Positions 41,471 through 52,066 of a stretch of DNA of 64,000 nucleotides are shown piece by piece; the first letter of the stretch is position 1, and each line of letters begins with the position of its first letter. The translations under genes and the position numbers were made by a program. The notes under the pieces were generated by a model. The model made no database searches. It saw only the letters and a list, made by a program, of their open reading frames with translations, and had not been told where the DNA came from. Origin of the DNA: Nothophaeocryptopus gaeumannii (taxonomy: Eukaryota; Ascomycota; Dothideomycetes; Mycosphaerellales; Mycosphaerellaceae). The stretch covers positions 2,666,001-2,730,000 of the forward strand of contig JASISA010000041.1 of NCBI GenBank assembly GCA_031771865.1, read 5' to 3'.

Positions 41471-43712
41471 TCATCGCACACTATAAAGCGGCTCCAGAAT
41501 CCTCCATCCCCACTCCGCAATCCCATCAACCTGCTTAACATCCCTAACCCACTCCAACATCAAAGTAACCGTCCGATTAATATCATCCCGATTCACATGT
41601 TCATCACAAATCCCCTTCAACGTCTCATTTTCACTCGTCATCCTCAGTATCAGTAAGATGCCCATGAAATTCTGCGTCCATGCGAATAGATGCGGTACGA
41701 GGCGTTTCTTATTTTTGGGAGGAGCCATTGCGATGGGCCAGAGTAGTGCGCTTTGGATAGCGAGAGCGCAGCAGGAGGCATCTTCGGAGGTCATGAGTTC
41801 GGGGAAATGGAGGGCTTTGTAGACAAAGGGACGATACATCATGAATCGGGCGTAGTAGAAACGAGTGCGGAGTTGGGCGGTGACGAGGTCGAGGTTGTAT
41901 TTGTGTCCGATCGGGACGGGGCCTTGGTCGGGGGAAAAGAGGGCTTCATTGGGGCGACGGCCGGAAGGGTCCATGTTGGGGAAATCGAGTTTGTCGGAGT
42001 CTTGCCATTGGAGGGGACGAGGGAGGAGGGAACGCCAGGACTCGAGTTGGCGGGCCATTTCGCGGATGACGGTCACGGGAGGGCCGCCGTAGTCGTCGGA
42101 GGATTCGGCTTGGGTTGATGAGTTTTCGTGGATGACTTCGTGGATGCGGGAGATGAGGCGGCGGAGGGCGATCATGGCGAGGAAGTGGTATTGGAAGTGG
42201 GAGCGGTCGTCGCTGGTCACTGGGTAGCCCGCTGCCCCGATTTCTTGGCCTTCGTGAAAATATGGCATGGGCACTGTGTCGTCCAATCGTTGGATGCCGG
42301 TCTGAGGGAGGTCAAGGTCCAGGTGGTACAGGTCCTCACTCAGGACACAACTCCAGAACGAGCGCTTGACGAGATCGCCATAATGGGATTGCCAGTCTAT
42401 TGTCTGGCATTTGATGAGAACTTGGCATGCCATGGACGCCATACTAGTCGAACGCCAAAAGTCAAGATGCCTCGCCGTCGCTTCGAAGTATGTCGCTTGG
42501 AGTAACATCACCTGTACGTTTTCCAACGTTATCTGGGTCGCGACAAAGCCGATTCGACGACGAGCCTCGTTGAATATTTCCAGACCGGGCGGTCGTGCAG
42601 CTGTACCCCCTCTGAAGCCGCTCTGAGTGCCGTTGACTGTGCCTACAGGACGTTCAAACACACCCTCGATGGCAATTTGTCCCAAAGCAAGCACGAGCAA
42701 GGCAAGCACACTCTGCGCCTCTCCCTCTCCGAATCCATTTCGTAATATTGGCCCTATGACGTCGTTCATGAATGCATCTCGATTCAGAATAGGAGCCAGC
42801 ACATTGAAGGTGTTGAAGTAAGCTTCAGAGTATTCCTGAATTCGCTGTATGGTAAGGGTCTGGAATCCAATTCGAGGAGGATGTGTCCGGTCAGCCGTGC
42901 CCGAACTGAGTGCAAAGCTGGCGAGCCCTACTTCTGTTGCAAGGCAGTCTCGGTGTGAGGCCATCTCCTGTCGAATGAGCCATGGCGTGCCTTCTTGGAG
43001 AACGAATTGTAGATCAGAGGCGGCCCCAATGCCTGAGTTGATGAGATGAATATAGATGCTCGGCCAGAGGATGATCTTGTGAGGGACAGTCAAATGATGA
43101 TATCCTTGCTGCAGCTCAAGAGGAAATCGGACTGCGTTCTCAGCATCCGGTCGATGCTGTCGATTCGATGAACTTGAAGATTGACTGTTGGATATTTTAG
43201 GCCCTGACGTGTTGGTCTCGGTCTCGGGCGTGCTGGATCCTCCGGTGGATGAGAGTGCTAGATTGTCAAATTTGGTCTCGAGTCTGGTGAGTGTATCGAG
43301 AATATGAACCATCGTCTTGTCCTTCCTATTATCCATATTAGGCGGTTGTTCGGAGAGAGTAGGGATCCGGACGAGTTACGTACTTCGTTGGGAGAGGCTC
43401 GCGGTACACGCATCCCACATTCAATCGACGACATAGGCCACCTACCACATGTCAGCGTATGCGGAGCAAGGCGAACCCTCCAAATATCATACGCATACAT
43501 TTTGGTCTTTGCTCGTCGCATTTGCTCTTCCTGTTGACACCCGTCAGTCTGGCTGATGCGTCAAGACGTGCATTGAATGTCAGAATGACCTACCTGCTAC
43601 GACATGTTTGACATGCTTGCGCAGCGATAGCAGCTCGCTCTCGACGCTGAGCGCTGTCTGAGGACTCCTGCCCGGCTGCAGAAGCCATCGGGGACGACGA
43701 TTGCGGAAACAT
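41471..43712 (-). CDS. Zn2Cys6 fungal transcription factor
   Basis: Nuclear regulator with an N-terminal zinc cluster and a fungal-specific middle homology domain. Model: complement(join(41471..43325, 43384..43441, 43499..43530, 43594..43712)), 687 residues; introns 58, 57 and 63 nt. Splicing assembles a perfect cluster C-x2-C-x6-C-x6-C-x2-C-x6-C: CQTCRSRKSKCD joined to EQRPKCGLCRRLNVGC. The cluster is encoded across three exons, as in many fungal regulators. An acidic/Ser linker (SSTGGSSTPETETNTSG) precedes the regulatory domain, with FNTFNVLAPILNRDAF, ARRRIGFVATQITLENVQ and RSFWSCVLSEDLYHLDLDLP. No metabolic cluster is beside it, so its targets cannot be inferred. Confidence 0.9.
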
Positions 43713-45367
43713 GATGGAAGGTCAACGGTAAAGTGAATACGTACCAGACCTTGCAAGTGAAATCTTTACACCCTTGGAGTTCCAGGTGGCTGTGTACTTT
43801 GGTTGATGCGGGCCACGAAAGTGCGGCACATCTGCAGCACGTTGCAAGCCTTGTTGATTTTGCGGAGAGATCTCCGGAGAGGCCTCATGAGAAAGTGAAC
43901 TTTGACTTTCGAGTCGTGATGGAGGACGTGAGCATCACCAGGATAGTTCTATGACAACGAAGCTGCCAGGGCTTGTGTGTGGCACTGTTTGCAAATGTCG
44001 GGCGGACGGCGGCTCCGGCAGAAAGCCTCTCGTACAGTACTCCACTCCACTTCTGCCGGCAATCGTACTGAAGAATTGCTGGATTGTATGGCAATGGCTG
44101 TCGAAGTTGAGTCGCAGCAGCCCCCTGGGGACATGGCAGTGTACGCCAAGCAAGGCAATGTGTGGTGCAGAGATTGACAGATCAGAACTATTATAGGACT
44201 ACCCGGGCAGTCTGCCATCTGAACTCAATCTCAACTTCTAGAACTAGCCTTAGAATTACTCTTCTACTCATGTTCGAGGAGTGAGGTCTTGGCAGTTGCT
44301 TCTCACTCGACAGTCTTCACCTGCCTTTCACCCTACGGAATCATCCCAGACGACCTTTTGCTTCGTACCATTCGAATCCATTACCCCACTGACTCGGGAA
44401 TGTCTCCGAGCAGTCGGCGATGGACTTAAGGCTCGATGGGCATCCACTCGCGCTTCACGTCCTACAATGCCACAGGGCAATCCACGTAGACAGGTTTGTC
44501 GGCAAGCTCGCACTCGATACTAGCATACCTTTAACTCAAGTCACAGCTCTCTGCTAACCTAGTACGATTTTATTTGGATGCCATGGCTAGGGATATGTTC
44601 CAAGCGCAGCAGCTGTCCGAACCGGACGATGAAGGGCTCTGGCTCTTGAGACATATATATAATGGAGACAACAGCCCAGCAGAACAGCGTATACCATGCA
44701 AGCACCTATTTCGGACTCTCAATTGCCACATGGCCACAACTGTCGAGCATGTGTAGTCAGCTAGCTTTACGATGAGTTAGAACTACTCCACAGCCTCCGG
44801 CCGACGGCAGCCACCCGCCGCAGCCAGCCGCAGTCGAGACGCTCTTAACAACACGCGTGGCTTGTTTCGGTTGCACCATACTTGAAGACAAGCATTGTAG
44901 TCTATTCTGCAACCCGGGGCTAGATCTCGCTGACCATACTCTTCTGGACCTCGAGACCCAGCCGAAGGATGTCCTAGACATTTTGATTGCGTCTCATACG
45001 AAGGAAACTAGAGGATGGCCGCATGCACGCGAAGTGCATTCGCTCTTTCCAGCAGTTACTCGGCGACTAAAGGCCACTATACCAAAGACCTGAATCTCGA
45101 AGTCGTCATGGTATGCCGCACCAAGAGATCAGTTGCCATCTGATTGATGCTAGCCTTGGGAACGCTAGGGGAAGGCCGCATGTCCATTGCGTGCACTCTC
45201 TCAATCGAGCACGAAGGTAAGCAGGCTGCCACGTGGATGTGCATGATCATGGTCGCAGGATCTTGCTCTTGATTTGTTTGATACTTGGGTATCTTGCTAT
45301 CTCGCCTCGGTATCCGATTTCCTCAACCTGGAACACATCCCCCTCAGTCCCAGGCCGGCATATCCAG
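43713..45367. other. 1.65-kb intergenic, no supported gene
   Basis: Short frames only (for example plus 44574-44756, MDAMARDMFQAQQLSEPDDE, and plus 44857-45093). They could be fragments of a decayed gene but match nothing I know. Regulator promoter region at the left end. Confidence 0.4.
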
Positions 45368-45891
45368 TTACTCTTGAACCGTCTCCATGAGCTCGACCGT
45401 CTCTCCATCCGGGCCGAAGATATATATGGCTCTGCATTTATCCCCAGTACCTCTGGTTATTGTCACGGGCTCGCCAGCGGACCTCCAACCAAGCTTCTCG
45501 GCTTCTTCGATCAAGGCATCCGCTCCCATCACATCAAACGCGATGTGCAAGTTTCCAATATCACAAGGTCTAGGCTTGAAATGCTTGCGATCCTCAGGGG
45601 CGGTATACTCCAGCAGCTCCACCATGTATCCTCCCGGAAGCAGAAGCATCGCCATGTTCATCTTGCAATAAGGAATCCCAACGACGTTGTGCGCCTTCCC
45701 TTCATGGACGTTGTAGCGATACAAGACCTTCCCTCCAATAATGTCTTGCCAAAATTTGAGCGACTCATCCAGCGATTTGACGGTAATTCTGCATCAAAGT
45801 TGCAATGGTCAGCGGGTTTTTAGACGTCCAATTTGGACACTACGCACCCTGTGTGCAAGGACTTGTTGACGGTAAAGCCTGGGCCCGTCAT
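45368..45891 (-). CDS. VOC/glyoxalase-like metalloprotein
   Basis: Model: complement(join(45368..45788, 45848..45891)), 154 residues. A 59-nt intron (donor GTGCGT, acceptor TGATGCAG) joins MTGPGFTVNKSLHTG to ITVKSLDESLKFWQDIIGG. The typical metal tetrad is visible: His13 in LHTGITV, Glu in GYMVELLEY, His in NLHIAFDV and Glu in DGETVELME. That supports two beta-alpha-beta-beta-beta units of the vicinal-oxygen-chelate fold. The family includes glyoxalase I, epimerases and dioxygenases. The substrate cannot be told from sequence. Small, cytosolic, no targeting signal. Without the first exon the frame lacks its first metal ligand, which supports the splice. Confidence 0.82.
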
Positions 45892-47008
45892 TCTGACTAC
45901 GATGCCTTTCTGCAATACGGCTATCAACGGAGTACAAGTCAGCAAGGGCCGTTACTTATATGGACGAAGGTAAAACAACCCCTGGCACCTATTACCAAGC
46001 ATACCCTTTGGTCGACGTGGAGGGCCTCACTTTTCCAGCCATCCTTCCGAGCTAGCTTCGCAAAACACTTACTCATTCGGCCTAGAACCTGCCCCAAGGA
46101 CGGTCGAAAGTTTAAAGGATCGTCCTGATAGCAGCAACCCCTCGGGTTTCCTCTCACCACGGTCAGTAAGCATTATTGCAACGAGTAAACTTGTGGCTCT
46201 GGTCCTTTTCTCCCTTCGCCAAGAACGGTTTTCCCCATGCTCGAGGCAACTCCATCCAAATCAGCTTGAATCGGATCTCGGTCTTGCTAGAGGCCTCATC
46301 TTGGCGAGGAGGCTTACCATACTGGATGTGGTAATCGCAGATATAGTTCTACGATGCGGAAAATCAGTTTCGCCGAGGCATAGTTCTACTTCGTCGTTGC
46401 AACTATGTAGACTATTTGGGGGCTTTCCTTTTCTGGACCTCCAGACCCTACACTATGCTCCTCGACATCAGAATGAAATACTTGGATTGATAAAGAGCCG
46501 TGAAACCCCCTATCTTGCGGTATCATCCCCTAAGTAGCTGGTCAATTCACCACCAACAGGCCGCAGTTGAGATGTGACTGAATACGAGAATGCGAAGGCA
46601 GCAAGCAGCAGCATGATGTAGAGCGACGCAGGTAATTAGCATCATGCCATAGGCAACTCGGTAAATGGTGATGTTGAAGCGCTGCCTCCTTTTCTGTCGG
46701 CCGTAATTGCCACCCATCTACATCTGAGCAATTAGAGATTATGAAGGCAATAAGGAACGCCGCGATCAAAAGCACGACCTCTGCGGATCATATTTACGAT
46801 CTCGGCCAAGTACACCTTTCATGCATGTACGAGGAACAGAAGCGGTAATGAGTACAATCAGTTTCACTCATTACATCTCATTGAAGCCTTCCTTGTACTT
46901 CTATACAGCTACCTATCCACCAAACGCCGTGGACGCCATGCTGTAGTCCTCGACTGTATCTCCCTCTCAATTTCACATTATTCTCGCATTCTCTCTCTTC
47001 CACTGCTC
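45892..47008. other. 1.1-kb intergenic, nothing recognised
   Basis: Between the VOC gene start and the 3' end of the phosphate carrier gene. A plus frame 46193-46537 (114 codons) has no family features. Confidence 0.45.
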
Positions 47009-47941
47009 TTAATGACCACCAGTCGTCGGCAATCCAAGGTAGACCTTGAACGAGTCGTAGATCAACCACTGGAACGCGGTCAAAGTCCCAATCATGGCAA
47101 TCCTCACAGGTAGACCATTCCACAATCCTCCAAACCCAATCTCCTTGTAAATCCTTCCGATAGCCTGCCCCGCCCCTTCACCAGCTTTCCGGTTGGCGTT
47201 CAATTTCGAGACCATGACGTCTGCTGGGTGAGAAATGACTGCACATCCAATCCCTGCGATGTATCCTCCCAAGAAAGAGACACCAGTCTGCGCCAGCGTA
47301 CCGTATGATTCTTTTGGTTTACCGAGCTGCTTGTAAATCTGCGCAACGGCGGATTCGAATGTCGCGAACTTGACCATCGTGTAAGGAATCTGTCGAGCCC
47401 ACAACGGATAAAGTCCTTTATACAACCCACCAAACCCCTCTTCCGCCACGACGCGCGACCATCCTCCCCTCAATGTCGTCGCGTAGGGTGGGATGGTGGT
47501 TTGCATGCGGACTTTGATCGCTTCGAAGGGACAGAGGAATATGTCTGCGATGAACTCCGCCGTCGCTGAAGCTCCAAGGTAAACGATGGTCTTCGGACTG
47601 TTGGGGAACAGATTTTCTCCGTAGTAGTATTTAAACACTTCGTACGCTCCATATTTGCCAGCTCCTTGAAATGAGTAGCCGACGAATGTGGGTGCCCAAC
47701 CGGTGAAAATGCCTCGTAAGCCTTCACCTTTGTAGATTTTGGACCAGGCTTGCAGGTTGGAGGTGTAGAGTTTTGAATCGACTTGACGGCGACATTTGAC
47801 TAGATCGAGGGGTGTCACGGCGGTGTGGGTGGGGCCGCAGGCAATGATACCGCCCAGTGTGCACGCGCCGAAGTATGTACTGCTGAAGAGCTCGATTTTC
47901 TTTGAGGGCGTTGGGACGCCGATGGGTTTCTGGGTTGTCAT
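47009..47941 (-). CDS. PIC2: mitochondrial phosphate carrier (SLC25A3/Pic2 type)
   Basis: Inner-membrane carrier importing phosphate with protons; Pic2-type members can also carry copper (family knowledge). 310 residues, single exon, standard mitochondrial-carrier length. Three repeats each carry the signature: PLDLVKCRRQVD (first), PFEAIKVRMQT (second) and PADVMVSKLN (third, degenerate as usual in this subfamily). GWAPTFVGYSFQGAGKYGAYEVFK is a hallmark of phosphate carriers. The first repeat's CRRQ matches Pic2/SLC25A3 rather than Mir1, hence the symbol. It sits close to PDA1 and within 13 kb of KGD1; it feeds matrix phosphate for ATP synthesis. Confidence 0.88.
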   Translation of the reverse strand: MTTQKPIGVPTPSKKIELFSSTYFGACTLGGIIACGPTHTAVTPLDLVKCRRQVDSKLYTSNLQAWSKIYKGEGLRGIFTGWAPTFVGYSFQGAGKYGAYEVFKYYYGENLFPNSPKTIVYLGASATAEFIADIFLCPFEAIKVRMQTTIPPYATTLRGGWSRVVAEEGFGGLYKGLYPLWARQIPYTMVKFATFESAVAQIYKQLGKPKESYGTLAQTGVSFLGGYIAGIGCAVISHPADVMVSKLNANRKAGEGAGQAIGRIYKEIGFGGLWNGLPVRIAMIGTLTAFQWLIYDSFKVYLGLPTTGGH

Positions 47942-48865
47942 TGTGGGTAGGCGGTCGGTGTTGGGTTGGAGTGGTGGTGCTGGTTCAGTGTCGCGGGAGC
48001 TCTGGTCGTTACTCTGTCTTATTCGCGCTGTTGATGTCGGTGAGAGGAGCAGAGAGTAGGATGTGAGAGGTAGGCCGGACGCAATGCAGCAAAGAAGTTG
48101 TTTGACTGGATGAAGGAAGACAAAGGCTGATATACTCTCAGCGCTATCTCACCGCAGTCGGACACGGCGATAGGAAGTTGAGTAGCGCTGGTGTAACTAC
48201 GGAGTCACGGTAGGAACGAGCGGCATAGTCTTGTACATACGCAATGCGGTGGCCTATGGAGTCTTCATCCGCCGGTTCCCGCAGCGCCGCAATGGCTGGT
48301 CGTGGTTGAGGTTGGAGAGCTGTGACGTAGGCGGATGCTGATGTAATGTTTTGTGCATCTTCCTCAGCGAAAGCTTCACCTTTCACACGCGAGCTTGTAT
48401 GTTGTTCAAGCTCATGCTTTGCAACACATCAAATATAATACTGAGGTGTGTACAATGTACAATGAACATTCGAACTTCTTTCCCTCCTTCCAGTCGACCA
48501 CGTTTCGTTTTGTTCAAAGCAGAAATGAATTCGCACAGGCAAGGCGACCGGAATAGACATCCGGCGAGACCAGATAAGCGCGTCTGTGCGTTCCTGGCTT
48601 CCGCAAATTGACTTTGTCCGATTATTCGCAGCCAAGTCTAAGCTGAAGAGGGCAGCTGTATGGAGACAGCACGTGAAGATAGACTTCTTTCGTTCCGGAA
48701 TACATATGAGATTGATGTGTTTATTTGTCTCAGGCGCTCCGCTGCTCTCAGTATAAAATGCTGGAAAAGCCAAAGATCAAGTCCCAGCGCCTCGCAAAAG
48801 TCTGGAAAATACACATTGCTCCATCCATGCCAGCCCATCCATTCCATGCTCCATCTTCTCCCTGT
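47942..48865. other. intergenic, carrier promoter / PDA1 3' flank
   Basis: Upstream of the carrier gene and downstream of PDA1 (both minus strand). Frames on both strands are short and unmotivated. TATAAAATG near 48753 is within PDA1 3' flank and likely meaningless. Confidence 0.45.
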
Positions 48866-50279
48866 TTACAAAGAGCTCTCACCCGGTGCCAGTGTCTGAG
48901 CTGGGCTCTTGGGGATCTGCAAATCTCTTTCAGGGTAGTAGTAGTTCTCTTCAGGAATTCGGCCACGGAGGAATTGAGGCTCTGAGCCGCGAACGTAGAT
49001 ATCCTCGAACAGGACATCGGGCGTCGCATCAGGAACTGACATAGCCTCAGCAATCGCGACCTCTTCGTCGACATCGCTACGGGCCTGCTTGTCGATGCCC
49101 TTGAGTTGCTCCTCGGTTACGACCTCCCACTCGACGAGCTTCTGCTTGAGGCCGGCAATTGGGTCGTTGGTGGATCGCATGCGCTGGATTTCCTCACGGG
49201 TTCTGTAGGTGGTACCGGGGTCGGACATGGAGTGACCGCCGTATCTGTAGGTAACGTATTCGTGGATAAGTGGGCCGTTGCCCTCGGCGCACCACTTCTT
49301 GCCATGTTGAACAGCGGCCTTGACAGCGAGGACGTCCATTCCGTTGATCTTGAGACCGGGGATGTACTGGCCACGCTTGTAGTAGTCGGTGAGAGCCGCC
49401 GCTCGGTTTGCGGCCGTACCCATACCATACTTGTTGTTCTCGCAGCCGAAGATGACAGGCAGATCCCACAGCTTGGCCATGTTGTATGCCTCGAAGACCT
49501 GACCCTGGTTGCTAGCACCATCACCGTAAAGGGCCAGGGTCACGTTCTTCTTGTCCTCGTACTTGTTGGCGAAGGCAATACCCGCGCCGACAGGCACCTG
49601 AGCACCGACGATACCGTTTCCACCGTAGAAGCCTGTGGAGAACATGTGCATAGATCCACCCTTTCCGTATGCGATACCCTCTCTTCGGCCCAAAAGCTCA
49701 CCGATGATTGAGCGAACACTGCCTCCGCGCATCATAGCGAAACCGTGGCATCGATAGGCGGTGATGAGGTGGTCCTGCTTCGTGATGGCGTGTTCGATAC
49801 CGACGGCGACAGCTTCCTGACCAGTGGACAAATGACAGAAACCTCGGATTTTCTTCTCCTTGTACAATCGATCAGCGGCCATTTCCATTCGGCTGGTCGT
49901 AAACAATCAGTATCCCATGTTTGCTGCTATTGCACGTTTTCCTGGCTTGACATACCGCACAGCGACCATGTCGTAGTACATCTGCTTCAGCTCCTTCTTT
50001 GTAGTGTCGAGGGTGTATGATGGCGGGTCCATCTCGTAGGTCTCGAAGGCCTCATCGGAGATCTTGACTTGGAAAGGCTTGTCATCTTCCTGTAGCAATT
50101 ATAAGCTGCTGTGTACTCTCTTGCTCCACTTCAATGCATCTCCATACCGTAGGAACGTCGCTCTTTTCCACGTGGCTGCTCGCGGCATCGGTGGTTACAG
50201 TTCTGATGGCCGGTGTATATCTGAGGGCATTGGACCGCACGGGCGCAGTGAATGCGCGCGGCGCAAATCTGGAGAGCAT
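48866..50279 (-). CDS. PDA1: pyruvate dehydrogenase E1 alpha subunit, mitochondrial
   Basis: Catalytic subunit of the pyruvate dehydrogenase complex, converting pyruvate with thiamine diphosphate in the matrix (known). Model: complement(join(48866..49892, 49956..50089, 50148..50279)), 430 residues; introns 63 and 58 nt with GTATG donors. The start MLSRFAPRAFTAPVRSNALRY gives a presequence; upstream in-frame GTG codons are not used. Splicing joins DVPT-EDDKPFQVKI and MVAVR-RMEMAADRLYKEKK. The thiamine-diphosphate motif LYGDGASNQGQVFEA (about 205-220) ends in CENNKYGMGT. The regulatory phosphoserine loop is present as YRYGGHSMSDPGTTYR (about 300), so control by the mitochondrial kinase/phosphatase is expected. 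Confidence 0.96.
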
Positions 50280-51073
50280 CTTGACCACCGCACCGGAGCT
50301 GAGACACGCAGAAGGGATGGACAGATGAGAGAGGATGGTGATGGTGGTTGTGCGCGGTGTCGCTGGTGTCAGCTTCTGTTTCTGAGCTCTCTCTCAGCAG
50401 CGTTGAGCTTTCTTTGAGCGGAAGGGGTCCTAACATGTCCGAAGCGGTCCCACCAAACGGCTGGCAATCGGCCCGGAGAGAAGTCGCACTAAATTTGGAC
50501 CATCCTTCCTCTCACGGCACGGATTCCAAGACCACTTCACTTCCACCTTTCACATGTCTCTCATCATATGCGCCTTCCCATCGTTCTCCAAAGGCCGTCA
50601 CGGGAAACAGCATACCGCACTCCCGCCACGTGGAAGCCGCCAACCTGACGTGTACTCAAAATAGCCACACCTGATGCCTGAAAGAATGCGGTGCTCGGAT
50701 ATGACGACAGGGAAGTCCCCGTCTTGTCTTTGTTGATTGAGTCAACTCCCATATCTCGCTGCGACACGAATCAACAACCTGCGAAATTACGCTCTGTCTG
50801 CATCACATTTACACACTGATCATTGCGCAGGCACCATGCCGTGGTAAGTGAGACCTGCCCAGCCGTGGTTGCCAGTTCGTTCCTTGGGACGTTGCTTGTG
50901 ACCCTGTGGCCTGTCCAATGAATGGTCCGCCGGTTGCCGATTCGCATGGAACACCACAACCCCTCGACCCGAACCAGGTCTCAACTGCGCAGGATGATAC
51001 TGGTATACGGACAAATTTCTTCCTGTTTATCTCCATGCCCTGTTCATTCCCTCGATCTAACTAGCATCACGCC
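50280..51073. other. divergent promoter region, PDA1 / orphan gene
   Basis: About 0.8 kb between two outward-facing starts. No TATA box or known operator picked out. Minus-strand frames up to 75 codons look like chance. Confidence 0.4.
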
Positions 51074-52066
51074 ATGGATAACTACTCACCGATGTCGTTC
51101 TTTAACGCTTATTTCCCGTTTCATCGCTTCCTCTGTTCTTCTCTCATCTTCCCCCATTTCGACCACTACGCCCGCAAACAGGAGGATACAGATCCTTTTC
51201 TAAGGCGATTCCCAAATGATCAGATGCACGTGACAATCGAGGACGTTGTCTTTCTCAGAACTTCAATGGACAGCACCATGCTGTACTCTCCACCTCCCAG
51301 CTACGACGATGCGTGTTCAATACATAAAGTGGCTTCTCATGACACCCAAGAAACAACGCCAACTCCCGATACCGAACAAGAAGAACTCATCCTTGAAAAG
51401 AACACTTTCGCCCGACCACCAACAACCAAATGGCTCGTCAAATCCTCCAAAGAACCCTCCGCCTGGAAACTCCTCTCCGGCCCCCTCATGTCCAATGTCT
51501 CCCCTTCCGACACAGACGTTATCGACACCTCCCGCAAACGACGCTTCAAAATAATCTACCCTCCCGGCTACGAAGACGTCTACCTCCACAAATCCTCCTT
51601 CACACCCACATCGACCCCCCTCCCGCAATACCACATCGAACTCTATTCCCACAACCATCGCGAACGGTATGAACCCGAACCGATCGTCATCTTGGGACCG
51701 ACGTATTATTCCCCTCAAGCGAACTCAGCCCAAGCCCGCTCCCTCGCACAATCCCACGTCTCCCGCGTCTTCACCCGCATCGAAGATGAAGTCACCAGAG
51801 TCACTCGGCAAGTATCATTCTGTGAAGGCGAATTCTGGTCTTGGGATTGGAGCAAGAAAACTGAAGGAGCGAGGAAGGATATGAGGGGTTTTATCGGCTT
51901 TGCGAGGGATATGTGTGTGAAGAGTGCGGGGTTGGTCATGCGGTTAGATCAACTTGTGGGGTTTGTGGGGAGGACGGAAGGGAGCGCGGAGTGGGAGGAG
52001 GGGTTGCAGAGGATGAGGAGGGGGTTGAGAGAGGCGAGTTGGAGGATGAGTCGGTTGAGGGTTTGA
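51074..52066 (+). CDS. hypothetical protein, taxon-restricted
   Basis: 330 residues in one exon; starts at the ATG in GCCATGGATAAC. The N-terminus has a weakly hydrophobic stretch (FHRFLCSSLIFPHF). Then SPPPSYDDA (a PPxY-like motif, possibly read by arrestin/Rsp5-type proteins), Pro/Thr-rich linkers, and a charged C-terminal helical part (RIEDEVTRVTRQVSFCEGEFW, RRGLREASWRMSRLRV). The middle KLLSGPLMSNVSPSDTDVI ... RRFKIIYPPGYEDVYLH is compact and may be a small domain. I recognise no family. Long open frame and even codon use argue for a real gene. Confidence 0.6.
   Translation: MDNYSPMSFFNAYFPFHRFLCSSLIFPHFDHYARKQEDTDPFLRRFPNDQMHVTIEDVVFLRTSMDSTMLYSPPPSYDDACSIHKVASHDTQETTPTPDTEQEELILEKNTFARPPTTKWLVKSSKEPSAWKLLSGPLMSNVSPSDTDVIDTSRKRRFKIIYPPGYEDVYLHKSSFTPTSTPLPQYHIELYSHNHRERYEPEPIVILGPTYYSPQANSAQARSLAQSHVSRVFTRIEDEVTRVTRQVSFCEGEFWSWDWSKKTEGARKDMRGFIGFARDMCVKSAGLVMRLDQLVGFVGRTEGSAEWEEGLQRMRRGLREASWRMSRLRV

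Noticed and set aside
48753..48770. TATAAAATG near the PDA1 3' end
   Set aside because: No plus-strand gene begins downstream; chance match.
49106..49711. Plus-strand 201-residue frame
   Set aside because: Shadow opposite PDA1; hydrophobic Val/Leu composition arises from the complement of Glu/Lys/Ala codons.
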